This document shows positions 16,025-24,462 of a DNA stretch of 64,000 nt, in pieces (positions within the stretch are counted from its first letter, which is position 1; every line of letters starts with the position of its first letter). Under the pieces are notes generated by a model that was not told where the DNA came from, did no database searches, and saw nothing but the letters and a program-made list of their open reading frames with translations. A program made the position numbers and the translations under genes. Source of the DNA: Natranaeroarchaeum sp042663585 (GTDB taxonomy: Archaea > Halobacteriota > Halobacteria > Halobacteriales > Natronoarchaeaceae); assembly GCF_042663585.1 (NCBI RefSeq), contig NZ_JBHTAN010000006.1, positions 2,170,001 to 2,234,000 of the forward strand. Reading direction: 5' to 3'.

Positions 16025-16576
16025 ATGGGCGAGTCCGACACCGCGGAGAACGACGACTGGACGGTACTGGAATCTGTGACCGAGTACGAAACCGGCTGGT
16101 ACGATGGCGGCTACGACCTCGTCGAGCAGCCCAACGGGACGACGAAACGCTACTACTGGGCGGAACTGCCGCCTGCAGTCGTCATCGTCGCCGTCGCGGA
16201 CGATCAGCTAGTCTGCGTCGAACAGTACCGGCCGACGATCCGTGAGACGCAACTCGAACTCCCCGCGGGAATCGTCGAAGACGGCGAGTCCTACACCACC
16301 GCGGGGGCCCGAGAACTCCGCGAGGAGACCGGCTTCGATCCCGCCGGTACGTCGCTCTTGCAGACGTACAAGGTGGCGACGGGCGTTCTCCGCCACGACC
16401 GCGGAATCGTCTTCGCGGAGGGGCTGACCCCCGTCGAACGCGAACTCGACGACAACGAGTTCCTCGAGGTCCGGACGGTACCCGTCGACGAAGCGGTCGA
16501 ACACGCCCGGGAAGCCCCGACCAACGACGCGACTATCAATGGAGTCCTGCTCGCCAGTGAGGAGGGACTACTGTAG
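16025..16576 (+). CDS. Nudix hydrolase, ADP-ribose pyrophosphatase like
   Basis: The protein has 183 residues from ATG 16025; GTG 15998 in the same frame is an alternative. The Nudix box is intact, beginning at G of GIVEDGE and ending RELREETGF, spaced as GX5EX7REUXEEXGU. The upstream block VEQYRPTIRETQLELPAG is characteristic of the ADP-ribose pyrophosphatase branch. Such enzymes hydrolyse ADP-ribose or related nucleoside diphosphate derivatives with magnesium. It converges on the 37-residue membrane peptide gene. Confidence 0.88.
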   Translation: MGESDTAENDDWTVLESVTEYETGWYDGGYDLVEQPNGTTKRYYWAELPPAVVIVAVADDQLVCVEQYRPTIRETQLELPAGIVEDGESYTTAGARELREETGFDPAGTSLLQTYKVATGVLRHDRGIVFAEGLTPVERELDDNEFLEVRTVPVDEAVEHAREAPTNDATINGVLLASEEGLL

Positions 16577-16577
16577 C

Positions 16578-16691
16578 CTACAGCGCGAGATAGCCCAGCG
16601 TGAGCCACGGGCCGACGAGCACTAGCAGTGCGAGCAACAGTTTGAGCGCCTCGCCGCCACAGAGTGTTCCGACCAGTCGAGCGGCTTCCAT
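16578..16691 (-). CDS. Candidate 37-residue single-helix membrane peptide
   Basis: Reading the minus strand from ATG 16691 gives 37 residues beginning MEAARLVGTLCGG, with one hydrophobic helix of about 20 residues (KLLLALLVLVGPWLTLG) and a TAG stop at 16578. It fills the space between the Nudix and helicase genes and overlaps neither. It is too short for confident calling by composition, but the ordering of a short charged N-terminus and a single helix is that of genuine small membrane proteins. Function unknown. Confidence 0.5.
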   Translation of the reverse strand: MEAARLVGTLCGGEALKLLLALLVLVGPWLTLGYLAL

Positions 16692-16770
16692 ACGCGAACG
16701 AAGAGGAACCGTCTATTTGGTTACGAGCAGTATACGGGCTGGTACGGTCTTTCTAGCGCCGTCGGGCTAG

Positions 16771-18822
16771 CTAGAACTGGTCCTGTAACTCGATTTCGGC
16801 GACGATATCGTAGGGGTCCTTGCCTTTCCGAATTGCATCGAGCATGGTGAAGGCGTCCTCGGGCGAGAGGAAGTGGGTCGTGATGGCGCGGCCGAGCGGG
16901 GTCGGCTCGAAGCCGTCGATGAACTCGTACTCGAGCAGTTTACCGACCGCGTGCTTGGTCGGAACGTCGCCGAGCATCTGGCCGTTGAGGCGTTTGGTGG
17001 CCTTGCCGGCGACGGTGATGTTCGCCAGCGTCTCCTCGATGGCCGCGCGCTCGTCGTAGACGGTCCGAACCGACTCCATATCGCCTTTGAGCAGTTTGAA
17101 CGCGACCTCGTCCTCGGTCATCTCCATGCTGGAGTGATAGCTGGTGTCGGGTTCGACGAGGACGTAGACAGTCCCTTTGTCGTGGTAGTCGGGCCGACCC
17201 GCCCGCCCGAGCATCTGGTGGAACTCCTGGACCGAGAGCCACTCGATCCCCATCGCGAGCGTGTCGAAGATCACCTGGGAAGCGGGGAAGTCGACACCCG
17301 CCGCGAGCGCGGCCGTCGTTACGACCGCCGCGAGATCCTGATCCCCGAACTTCCGTTCGACGGATTTTCGCTGGCCGTAATCGAGACCGGCGTGATACGG
17401 CGCGGAGTCGTACTCCAACTTCCTGCTGACCTCATGACAGCGCCGTCTGGAGTTCGTGAAGATGATCGTTTGCCCGCGATACCCCTTCGAGGATTTGCTG
17501 TCGAACTCGCGTTTGACCAGTTTGTTCTCCAGACGCGTCTTCTCGCGCTGGTCCGCGAAGGTGACGTGACGTTCGATCGGTACCGGCCGTTCCTCGAACT
17601 CGACCAGATTCGCGCGCAGGCCCTGTGCGAGTTCGCGGGGGTTCCCGACAGTCGCAGAGAGATAGACCCACTGCGCGCCGTCGTAGCCGGATCGACCCGT
17701 CGCTCGCTCCTCGCAGTAGTATTTGAGCCGCGAGATCATCCCGTCGAGGCGGTGGCCCCGTTCGTCCTCTTTGAGCGTGTGCACCTCGTCGATGACGACG
17801 GTGCCGATGTCGCCCAGATCCCGGCCGGTCCGGAGCGCGTGGTCGATCCCCTCGTACGTGCCGACGATCACGTCGGCGTTCGGGTCGAACCGGTTGCCAT
17901 CGTCTCGCACCCGACTCGCGCCGACGCGGATCGTCACGTCGACGAGGTCGCCGTACTCGTCCTCGAAGTCCTCGTGTTTCTGGTTGGCCAGCGCGACCAG
18001 CGGGACGAGAAAGAGCATCTTCCCGTTCCCGTTGAGCACGCGGTCCAGCCCGGTCATCTCGCCGACGAGCGTCTTGCCGGTCGCCGTTGCGCTCACGACG
18101 AGTTGGTCGTCGCCCTCCAGCAGGCCGTTCTCGATGGCCAGGCTCTGGACCGGCAACAGCGTATCGAACCGGTCCTCCAGAAGTCCCTGAACGCCGGGAT
18201 GGAGGTTCAGCGAATCCACGCGGACGCGCTCGATTTCCTCACCCGTCGCACTGATCTCGTCGAATTTCGTCAGGTCCGGGTCGAGGTGGCCCTGCAGGAG
18301 GTTCGTGACTCGCTCCAGATCCTGAACCTCGAGCAGTAGCTCTTCGAGTCGCTCCTGGGCGGCGCTCGTCACCTCGCCCTGGTAGGAGAGTTCGCGTTCG
18401 AGTTCGACTTTCGCACAGGTCGGACAGACGTACTCGTCGTCTTTCTTGATGGCGGTCTCGCTCGTCAGCGGCGAGTAACGGCCGTCCGAGGCGCAGATCC
18501 GACACGTCCGGACGACTTTGGCCGAGAGCTGATAGCCGCCAAGCGCTTCGCGAAGCCGGTCCCGGTGCTCTGGAGCGGTCTGCTCCGAGATACGGATGCG
18601 GTTCGCTCGCCGACCGATATCGACGAACTCGTCCGGACTGCGCGGTTCCTCGCTAGAGCCGTCCTTGATACGGAATCGGCTCGGACGGGGGCCTGCGGAC
18701 GTCTCTTTGAGGTCGAGTCGGGCGCGGAACAGCCGTTCGCCGTCGCGTCGAACGGTGACGAAGTAGTCGTCGTTCGACTCGTGGAGGAACAGCGTGTCGA
18801 CCTGCGGGACCTGCCGTGACAC
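16771..18822 (-). CDS. Superfamily 2 helicase, Ski2-like, with N-terminal DUF5814-type domain
   Basis: The protein has 683 residues from GTG 18822. The N-terminal 200 residues include a four-cysteine zinc site (CRIC then CPTC near residues 106-136) and a helical region. The helicase core follows: SATATGKT near residue 250, VIDEVHTL (DEVH box) near 345, YLSATVG, and QMLGRAGRPDY as motif VI. The motifs are those of Ski2-like helicases, which remodel RNA or DNA. The winged-helix and ratchet region at the end appears short. It follows cofC by 21 bases. The haloarchaeal annotation would be a DUF5814-containing helicase; the substrate is not known. Confidence 0.85.
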   Translation of the reverse strand: MSRQVPQVDTLFLHESNDDYFVTVRRDGERLFRARLDLKETSAGPRPSRFRIKDGSSEEPRSPDEFVDIGRRANRIRISEQTAPEHRDRLREALGGYQLSAKVVRTCRICASDGRYSPLTSETAIKKDDEYVCPTCAKVELERELSYQGEVTSAAQERLEELLLEVQDLERVTNLLQGHLDPDLTKFDEISATGEEIERVRVDSLNLHPGVQGLLEDRFDTLLPVQSLAIENGLLEGDDQLVVSATATGKTLVGEMTGLDRVLNGNGKMLFLVPLVALANQKHEDFEDEYGDLVDVTIRVGASRVRDDGNRFDPNADVIVGTYEGIDHALRTGRDLGDIGTVVIDEVHTLKEDERGHRLDGMISRLKYYCEERATGRSGYDGAQWVYLSATVGNPRELAQGLRANLVEFEERPVPIERHVTFADQREKTRLENKLVKREFDSKSSKGYRGQTIIFTNSRRRCHEVSRKLEYDSAPYHAGLDYGQRKSVERKFGDQDLAAVVTTAALAAGVDFPASQVIFDTLAMGIEWLSVQEFHQMLGRAGRPDYHDKGTVYVLVEPDTSYHSSMEMTEDEVAFKLLKGDMESVRTVYDERAAIEETLANITVAGKATKRLNGQMLGDVPTKHAVGKLLEYEFIDGFEPTPLGRAITTHFLSPEDAFTMLDAIRKGKDPYDIVAEIELQDQF

Positions 18823-18843
18823 GGTCTTTAATATCCGTTCCGC

Positions 18844-19491
18844 CTATTTGAGACGTTCGGAATCCGAGTCGTCTGGACGGCGAACGTCGACGCGGCCATC
18901 GGTCTCGGCGAGCACGAACCCGGCCGCGTCGAGCCAGTTGGCGGCCTCGCGGGTCCCGTGGAGAAGCAACTCGACCAGATCGCTCCGCTCGTCGACGTCA
19001 GTCGCGAGGCGGTACGAGTCGAGAACGTGGAACTCCGTCCCGATTTCGGCGGCGATCTGCCGGTGATCGCGGAAGGATGCGCCGTGGTAATCGACGCGGA
19101 ACTCGGGGTGACGGACCACAAGGGCGTTCGTCCCGCCGCCCAGACCGGGGACGGCGACGACGTCGCCCTCGGCATCGAATAGCCGACGGAGGTCTGCCGG
19201 TCGGGCAAGCGCGAGGTCGGCCATCACGACCGCAACCGGGTCGTCGGTACTGGCGAGTACGTCGTTGATCGCGGGCGATAGCGGTCGGTCGTCGACCGTG
19301 ACCGGGACGTCGGCATACTCCACACCCAGCGATGCCGTCGCCAGGAGTTCCGGGTCGCCGCCCGCCTCGCGGACGGCCGCCAGCACGTCCCCGAGCATGG
19401 CCCGAGCGAAAGCCGTCCGCTCTCCGGGGTCGAGAACGTCGTCGAGACGCGTTTTCGGCTCCCGGGCGTCGAACGGGACGAGGACACGCAT
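18844..19491 (-). CDS. cofC: 2-phospho-L-lactate guanylyltransferase (CofC)
   Basis: The protein has 215 residues. It has the nucleotidyltransferase fold of CofC: MRVLVPFDAREPKTRL at the N-terminus (substrate-binding, here PFDAREPKTRL in place of the more common PxKxxxxAKTRL), VVMADLALARPADL, and the GGGTNALVVRHP loop near residue 117. CofC activates 2-phospholactate, or phosphoenolpyruvate in some lineages, with GTP in coenzyme F420 synthesis. CofG and CofH are encoded 11-13 kb further on. It precedes the helicase gene on the same strand with a 21-base gap. Confidence 0.9.
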   Translation of the reverse strand: MRVLVPFDAREPKTRLDDVLDPGERTAFARAMLGDVLAAVREAGGDPELLATASLGVEYADVPVTVDDRPLSPAINDVLASTDDPVAVVMADLALARPADLRRLFDAEGDVVAVPGLGGGTNALVVRHPEFRVDYHGASFRDHRQIAAEIGTEFHVLDSYRLATDVDERSDLVELLLHGTREAANWLDAAGFVLAETDGRVDVRRPDDSDSERLK

Positions 19492-19537
19492 GACTGTCGG
19501 GTAGGTGTGGATCGAAAAAGGGAGTTCCGGATTCGAC

Positions 19538-20344
19538 TCAGCCGAGTTTGTCGTAATCGTCGCCCTGCTGGCGGGTGTACAGCAGGAATCCGATGCCGAC
19601 GATCATGAGCAGCGCAACGACTCCGACCCCACCGTACAGGAGCAGGTCGCGCTGTTCGGCACTCGACTGGGCGTCCTCGGCGTCGGACTGGGCGTCCTCG
19701 GCGTTCTGGACGGCGCGCTCGAAGTCGCCGTTCTCGTAGAACCCGATGGCGTTGTCGAGCGTGCTCTGTGCGTCGGCGATGTCGGCGCCGTTGCCCTCGG
19801 CGGTGGCAACGTCCGTCTCGGCGTCACCGATCGCCTCGCGGGCGTTTTGACTGTCGCTCGTGTAGTGGTGGGCGTCCCACGAGTCGATGGTCGACTCGCC
19901 GCCACCGTCGCGGACCTCGGTGAACTCCGTGACGAGGAACCGCTCTTCGGGGTCGTAGCTCCACGTCTCGACCTCGGGCGTGGTGCCGGTGAGCGTGACC
20001 TCGAGTTCGGCGACATCGGCGTCGGCGTCGACGAGATATTCGAAGGTATCGCCGCCGTAGCTCTGGCTCTGCCCGACCTGGTCGCCGGCGTTATCGTACG
20101 CCGTGACCGACCACGTCGCGTTGGTCATGTTGGTCTGACCCTGTAGCGTCCACTGCCGGGGCGTGTCGCCCGCATAGAGATCGGTCAGTGTGTAGGTCGT
20201 CGATACGTCGCTGCCGACTTCAGACTCCCCGGGGACGCCGTCGGTATCGACGGACGCGACGGCTGCTGCCGGAGCCACCGTGGCAAGGCTGACAGCCAGC
20301 ACGAGGAGGAGTACTCCGAGCTTAGAATAACGGTTCAAGTTCAT
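19538..20344 (-). CDS. Exported single-anchor protein overlapping cetZ
   Basis: From ATG 20344 (MNLNRYSKLGVLLLV) the protein has 268 residues: a signal peptide ending near VAPAAAVAS, a beta-rich extracellular domain to about residue 150, an Ala/Asp/Glu-rich helical stretch at about 170-225 that could be a coiled coil, a membrane helix near 231-251 and a short tail. So most of it lies outside the cell and about 15 residues inside. Its start overlaps the end of cetZ by 23 bases, which indicates translational coupling. I recognise no family. It may be a membrane partner of CetZ, but this is inferred only from gene order. Confidence 0.8.
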   Translation of the reverse strand: MNLNRYSKLGVLLLVLAVSLATVAPAAAVASVDTDGVPGESEVGSDVSTTYTLTDLYAGDTPRQWTLQGQTNMTNATWSVTAYDNAGDQVGQSQSYGGDTFEYLVDADADVAELEVTLTGTTPEVETWSYDPEERFLVTEFTEVRDGGGESTIDSWDAHHYTSDSQNAREAIGDAETDVATAEGNGADIADAQSTLDNAIGFYENGDFERAVQNAEDAQSDAEDAQSSAEQRDLLLYGGVGVVALLMIVGIGFLLYTRQQGDDYDKLG

Positions 20345-21503
20345 CTTCGTCATCTTCGACGAGGCTTTCTAAATTCTCTTCGCTCTCGGACCGGATGTCT
20401 TCGATGTTATCCTGTGCCTCGATGGCGACCTGCTGTAGTTCCTTGATGCGCGGAACGTTCGAGACGCCCGACAGCAGGATCACGCTGGCGACGAAGTTCG
20501 ACTCGGGAACCGGGTAGTCGCCACCGCGGACTTCCATACTTCCGGTCTGCTCTTCGAGCCACTTCCGCCCGCGCTCTATGCCCTTCCGATTGAGATGCTG
20601 TGGCGGACCGCTCAGGACGAGCAGTGCGCGCTCGGTCCCGTCGATCTCACAGGGAAGGGTAAGCCGTCCGAGCGCCGCCTTCCGGACGAGGCTCGTGATA
20701 CGGTTCGTCGTATGTGCGGTATCGACTTGCGTCTCCTCGCCACCAGTAAACCGGGAGAGGAGACCGCCGTCGTCGCTACCGGACTTGTCTACTTCCTCGC
20801 GGGCGTAGCCGATCGTGGAAACGCCGCCACCCGATAGCGTGTTGATGATCTCGCTAGAGTCGACGACGCTTTCTGCGACCTCGTCGCCCTGATTGATCTC
20901 ACCAGCACCGAAGAGGATCCCGAAGCGTCTGACTATCTCGTCGTTGATTTCGGCGTAGCCGCTCTCGACTGACTCGCCGGACTGTCGCCACGAGTCGTTG
21001 TCGAACACCATCAGGTTGTCCACTTCGCGGACGAACGTCTGGAACGATCGGGCCGCGTTGAGCGTGTAGATCCCACCCTCGTCGCTGCCCGGAAGCACGC
21101 CGAGCCCGTAGACGGGTTCGGTGTAGATTCGCTTGAGATGTTTCGCGAGCACCGGCGCGCCGCCGCTCCCCGTCCCGCCACCCATTCCTGCAACGATCAG
21201 GAACGCATCGACTTCGTGAACCGGGATCGCGTCGATCGCGCTCTGTACTTCGTCGATGTCCTCTTCAGCGATCTCGGCACCGAGTTCGTTGTCCGCGCCG
21301 ACGCCGTGGCCCTTCACGCGTGACTGGCCGATCAGTACGCGGTTCTCTTGGGGTATCCGCTCTAGCCCCATTAGATCCGCCTTGGCGGTGTTTACCGCCA
21401 CTGCGGATCGAACGATCCCGCTGCCGGTCCGATCGTCGTATTCGAGGAACTTATCGACGATCTTCCCGCCTGCCTGTCCAAAGCCGATCATCGCCAGTTT
21501 CAT
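20322..21503 (-). CDS. cetZ: CetZ tubulin-like GTPase
   Basis: The protein has 393 residues from ATG 21503. MKLAMIGFGQAGGKIVDKF is the CetZ N-terminus and GMGGGTGSGGAP (residues 106-117) the tubulin/FtsZ signature that binds GTP phosphates. RVLIGQSRVKGHGVGADNEL is typical of CetZ rather than FtsZ. CetZ proteins form cytoskeletal filaments at the membrane and, for CetZ1, control rod shape and motility in Haloferax volcanii. The acidic C-terminal tail (EDDEDELEPLF) may be a membrane or partner contact. An ATG nine codons upstream is unlikely because the TATA box at 21549-21560 places the transcription start near it. The membrane protein gene follows with overlap. Confidence 0.93.
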   Translation of the reverse strand: MKLAMIGFGQAGGKIVDKFLEYDDRTGSGIVRSAVAVNTAKADLMGLERIPQENRVLIGQSRVKGHGVGADNELGAEIAEEDIDEVQSAIDAIPVHEVDAFLIVAGMGGGTGSGGAPVLAKHLKRIYTEPVYGLGVLPGSDEGGIYTLNAARSFQTFVREVDNLMVFDNDSWRQSGESVESGYAEINDEIVRRFGILFGAGEINQGDEVAESVVDSSEIINTLSGGGVSTIGYAREEVDKSGSDDGGLLSRFTGGEETQVDTAHTTNRITSLVRKAALGRLTLPCEIDGTERALLVLSGPPQHLNRKGIERGRKWLEEQTGSMEVRGGDYPVPESNFVASVILLSGVSNVPRIKELQQVAIEAQDNIEDIRSESEENLESLVEDDEDELEPLF

Positions 21504-21548
21504 AATTCGTATCCGGGTCTCCGTTGGCATGAGAACAGAGGTAATAAG

Positions 21549-21560
21549 GATATAAACCTT
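21549..21560 (-). promoter_or_regulatory. TATA box for cetZ
   Basis: Minus-strand AAGGTTTATATC is about 46 bases upstream of ATG 21503, predicting a leader of some 25 bases. It argues against the upstream ATG at 21530, which would coincide with the transcription start. Confidence 0.5.
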
Positions 21561-21720
21561 GTGATGGTGTGAGTAACTCGATGAAGGTCAATAGCAGAAA
21601 ATCGGTAGACTGCAAGGGATTCTAATGGTAATTGTAGCTTACCAAGAATGAATCGTTTGCGACCCGATAGTGGGTGTTTAAGATCTGTTATGCAGTGCGG
21701 GTAAAAAACGGTTGCCGACG

Positions 21721-22608
21721 TTACGCGAGTCCTAAATACTCCTGAAGGGTCGTGAGCGATTCCGGATCGACGTCGAAAGCAGTGACGTCGTTGTCCTCCG
21801 TAGTGTTGTCAAGTTGAAGCGACCGGGCCTGATCGGGGCCCATCGGGATGAACGGGAGCGGGCCCGCAAGGGTCAGTCCGATCTTCGCTAGCGGCATCGG
21901 GACCGGTGCGATAGTGACTGACTTGCCGTTCGCCTCGTACGCGAGCCGTGTGACGTCCGCGAGCGTCAGCACCTCCGGGCCGCCGATCTCGTACGTCTCC
22001 CCGGTGTGGCTTTCGTCCTCGACGGCGTCCGCGAGTAGCGGGACCAGATCGTCGACGTGGATCGGCTGGAATCGCGTCTTGCCACCGCCGGGAAGCACCT
22101 TGACAAACGGACCCGGCGTGAGTTTGCGCGCGAACGGGACGAACTCGCCGCCGTCGCCGAACACGACCGAGGGCTGGAAGATCACCGACTCGACGTCCGC
22201 ATCGCGCACGAGTTCTTCGGCGAGTCCCTTCGCGCGGATGTACTCGGTATCGCCGTCCGGATCCGCCCCCAGAGCGCTCATGTGTACCAGCCGGTCGACG
22301 TCGTGTTCGTCCATCGCCTGCAGAATGTTCTCGGTGCCGCCGTAGTGGACCGTCATGTGAGTCGTCCCGCTCGGCGGCTGAAACAGCGGCGAGAGCGCAA
22401 CGAGGTTGACGACGACGTCCTGGCCCTCGAAGGCTCCCTCGATGGAATCGTAGGCCGAGACATCGCCAACCGCAGTCTCGACATCGTCGGGGAGTTGACT
22501 CGGGTCAGGGTCGCGTGAGAGGGCAGTGACGTCCTGCCCCCGCTCGGCGAGTTCGGCACAGACGTTTCGACCGATGAATCCGGTTCCGCCCGCAACAAGA
22601 ACGTTCAT
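21721..22608 (-). CDS. Atypical SDR, NDUFA9-like NAD(P)-binding protein
   Basis: The protein has 295 residues. The Rossmann motif GGTGFIGRN is at residues 7-15, NLVALSPLFQPP and HMSALGADPDGDTEYIRAKG are conserved, and the usual catalytic YxxxK is changed to YIRAK. This pattern is that of NDUFA9-like atypical SDR proteins, which bind NADPH. In mitochondria the family is an assembly subunit of complex I. In haloarchaea it is widespread and of unknown role. It lies upstream of cetZ on the same strand but separated by 217 bases and the cetZ promoter. Confidence 0.88.
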   Translation of the reverse strand: MNVLVAGGTGFIGRNVCAELAERGQDVTALSRDPDPSQLPDDVETAVGDVSAYDSIEGAFEGQDVVVNLVALSPLFQPPSGTTHMTVHYGGTENILQAMDEHDVDRLVHMSALGADPDGDTEYIRAKGLAEELVRDADVESVIFQPSVVFGDGGEFVPFARKLTPGPFVKVLPGGGKTRFQPIHVDDLVPLLADAVEDESHTGETYEIGGPEVLTLADVTRLAYEANGKSVTIAPVPMPLAKIGLTLAGPLPFIPMGPDQARSLQLDNTTEDNDVTAFDVDPESLTTLQEYLGLA

Positions 22609-22617
22609 GTCCAGTGA

Positions 22618-22818
22618 TTATACTCGATGCGCGATAAAAGTACCGCGAAACTGGAGGGTCCGCGTCTCACTCGGTGTCCGTGGCTCGCATCCCTCGGGGT
22701 TTTCGAGGGCGAGTCGCTCGGCAGCGTGGACGATACGACCGGGGACGAGCAGTTCCAGCATGCCGACGATCACGGAGAGTGCGCGGGGCATATCGACGAG
22801 CACCACGGCCAGCGTCAC
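22618..22818 (-). CDS. Small hypothetical protein, possibly shortened
   Basis: The reading frame gives 66 residues with one hydrophobic helix near the N-terminus (LAVVLVDMPRALSVIVGMLEL) followed by LVPGRIVHAAERLALENPEG. The latter resembles small haloarchaeal membrane proteins that continue into a second helix after the ENPE motif; here the C-terminus is instead short and charged and runs into the promoter of the next gene. It may be a shortened copy or a chance frame. Family assignment is from memory of similar sequences and not certain. Confidence 0.4.
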   Translation of the reverse strand: MTLAVVLVDMPRALSVIVGMLELLVPGRIVHAAERLALENPEGCEPRTPSETRTLQFRGTFIAHRV

Positions 22819-22881
22819 GACGGCGCCAGGCGTGTCTCGACTCCGACAGACAGTTGACCGATGGACGAGAACTGAGTGGAT

Positions 22882-23478
22882 ATGCTGGTGACGCTCGAAG
22901 GGATCGACGGGAGCGGGAAGACGACCGTCTGGGAGGCGCTACACGAGGACTATCCGGATGCGACGTTCACCCGCGAACCGACAGAGACGTGGTACGGCGA
23001 CGCGGTGAACCGCTCGATAGAGGACGAGGACGCGGACCCGCTCGCCGAACTGTTCCTCTACACGGCGGATCACGCGGCCCACCTCGCGGAGACGGTCCGC
23101 CCCACGCTGGAACAGGGCGGTCTCGTGATCTCGGATCGGTACTCGGACTCGCGGTACGCCTATCAGGGCGCGACGCTGGAAGGCGAAATCGACGAGCCGA
23201 TGCAGTACGTCCAGGACGTCCACGAGCCGTTTACCGTCGTTCCGGACCGGACGGTCTACTTCGACATCGACCCCGCGACCGCTGCCCGGCGGAGCGGGAA
23301 GACCAACAAGTTCGAGCAGGACGCCTACCTCACTCGCGTTCGCTCGAACTACGAGCAACTGATCGAGGACGACCCCGATCGGTTCGTGCGCGTCGACGCG
23401 ACCGACTCCAGGGATGCAGTGCTGGAGCGGGTCAGAGACGTATTCGCCCGGATCGTCGACGCCGACGGTCCCGAGTGA
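22882..23478 (+). CDS. tmk: Thymidylate kinase
   Basis: The protein has 198 residues from ATG 22882 (a GTG two codons upstream is the alternative). The P-loop is EGIDGSGKTT (residues 6-15), the substrate-binding block ISDRYSDSRYAYQGATL is near residue 90, and TVYFDIDP precedes the lid with RRSGKTNKFEQ. The enzyme phosphorylates dTMP to dTDP. It has a full-length kinase core. Its 3' end is 15 bases from the stop of the opposing zinc-ribbon gene. Confidence 0.92.
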   Translation: MLVTLEGIDGSGKTTVWEALHEDYPDATFTREPTETWYGDAVNRSIEDEDADPLAELFLYTADHAAHLAETVRPTLEQGGLVISDRYSDSRYAYQGATLEGEIDEPMQYVQDVHEPFTVVPDRTVYFDIDPATAARRSGKTNKFEQDAYLTRVRSNYEQLIEDDPDRFVRVDATDSRDAVLERVRDVFARIVDADGPE

Positions 23479-23493
23479 TCGGGGACTGCGGGG

Positions 23494-23658
23494 TCAGGAC
23501 GGGTGCTGATGTCTGATTCGCTCGGCGATTTTCCCGGGCACTGGCGTGCCACAGTCCTTGCACTTCCAGGTCGGGTAGACGCCGCCGGGTTCCTTTTCGA
23601 GGTCCTGTTTATACTGTAGCCGTGCGCCGCAGACACACCGATGCGTCGCGGGGCTCAT
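23494..23658 (-). CDS. 54-residue zinc-ribbon protein
   Basis: The minus strand from ATG 23658 encodes 54 residues starting MSPATHRCVCGARLQYK. Two cysteine pairs (CVC at 8-10 and CKDC at 33-36), about 22 residues apart, form a zinc ribbon; the second is in TWKCKDCGTPVPGK. The tail is basic (ERIRHQHPS). No stop or overlap interrupts it, and it fills the gap between tmk and the AIM24-like gene. The function is unknown; such ribbons often bind nucleic acid or protein. Confidence 0.7.
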   Translation of the reverse strand: MSPATHRCVCGARLQYKQDLEKEPGGVYPTWKCKDCGTPVPGKIAERIRHQHPS

Positions 23659-23746
23659 GGCTCAACCATCGTGCCACGAGCGCTTAACGGTGGTTGGTCC
23701 TGCTGTTTCGTAGGGGAAAGGGAGCGCTCTCAAATCGGGCGTCGGG

Positions 23747-24403
23747 CTAGGCGTGTTCCTCGTGTGGCTGGACGACGACGAACCCGGACTGGCCATCGAA
23801 ATCCATCTGGAAACGCTCTCCGGACTCCTGACCGACCATATCGGAGAGGTTCCTGTTGACCTGTACGTTCGGCGTGGTTCCGCTCCAGGCGACCGTCGCA
23901 CTCGGATCCGTCGTGACGGGCGGTTCGAAGATGATCGGATCGGCGTGAGTGGTGATGGCAACGTAGCCCGGGCCTTCGAGATAGACGTTGGTGAATCCGC
24001 CAGCGAAAGCCCCGGCGAGGCTATCCATGGACGAAATATCGTAGGAAACGTCCGAATCGAAAGCGAGGACGTCCTCGCCGTTGACCGTAATCGAATCCCC
24101 GGCGTCGAGTTCGAGCAGTTGGATCTTCTTTTCGTTGTCAGCGAGATAGACGTGTCCATTTCCTTCGACGCGCATCACCGGCGTTCCCTCACCGGTCGCG
24201 GCTTCCTTGATGAAGCCGGTAATACCCCCTTCGGGACTACTCTTGCCGGTGAACGATAGGTCACCCGTGTAGGCGACCATCGAACCGGCTTTCGCCAGCA
24301 CAGAGTCGTTGACATCGATGTCGAGCGTATAGCTGTTCTCCAGTTCGAACGGCTCGTCAGTCTCCGTTGGACCGTGTTCGGAGGTGAAACTCTCGATATT
24401 CAT
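23747..24403 (-). CDS. AIM24 family protein
   Basis: The protein has 218 residues from ATG 24403 (MNIESFTSEHGPTETDEPF). The all-beta repeats with LAKAGSMVAYTGDLSF near residue 35 and FVVVQPH at the end match the AIM24/TIM-barrel-free beta-sandwich family (PF01987). Members occur in bacteria and archaea and the yeast member affects mitochondrial inner membrane structure; the prokaryotic role is unknown. There are no membrane helices or signal peptide. A TATA-like TTTTTATTC is at 24454-24462, predicting a leader of about 30 bases. Confidence 0.87.
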   Translation of the reverse strand: MNIESFTSEHGPTETDEPFELENSYTLDIDVNDSVLAKAGSMVAYTGDLSFTGKSSPEGGITGFIKEAATGEGTPVMRVEGNGHVYLADNEKKIQLLELDAGDSITVNGEDVLAFDSDVSYDISSMDSLAGAFAGGFTNVYLEGPGYVAITTHADPIIFEPPVTTDPSATVAWSGTTPNVQVNRNLSDMVGQESGERFQMDFDGQSGFVVVQPHEEHA

Positions 24404-24453
24404 GTGTTGCGGGGCCACTTGTAGGTGGCTTCGAGTAAACGTAGACGGGGGCA

Positions 24454-24462
24454 GAATAAAAA
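24454..24462 (-). promoter_or_regulatory. TATA-like box for the AIM24-like gene
   Basis: Minus-strand TTTTTATTC stands 51-59 bases before ATG 24403 in a GC-rich context; the predicted leader is about 30 bases. Confidence 0.4.

Noticed and set aside
16873..18339. 488-codon plus-strand frame opposite the helicase
   Set aside because: Antisense to a gene with intact helicase motifs; composition is unlike real proteins here.
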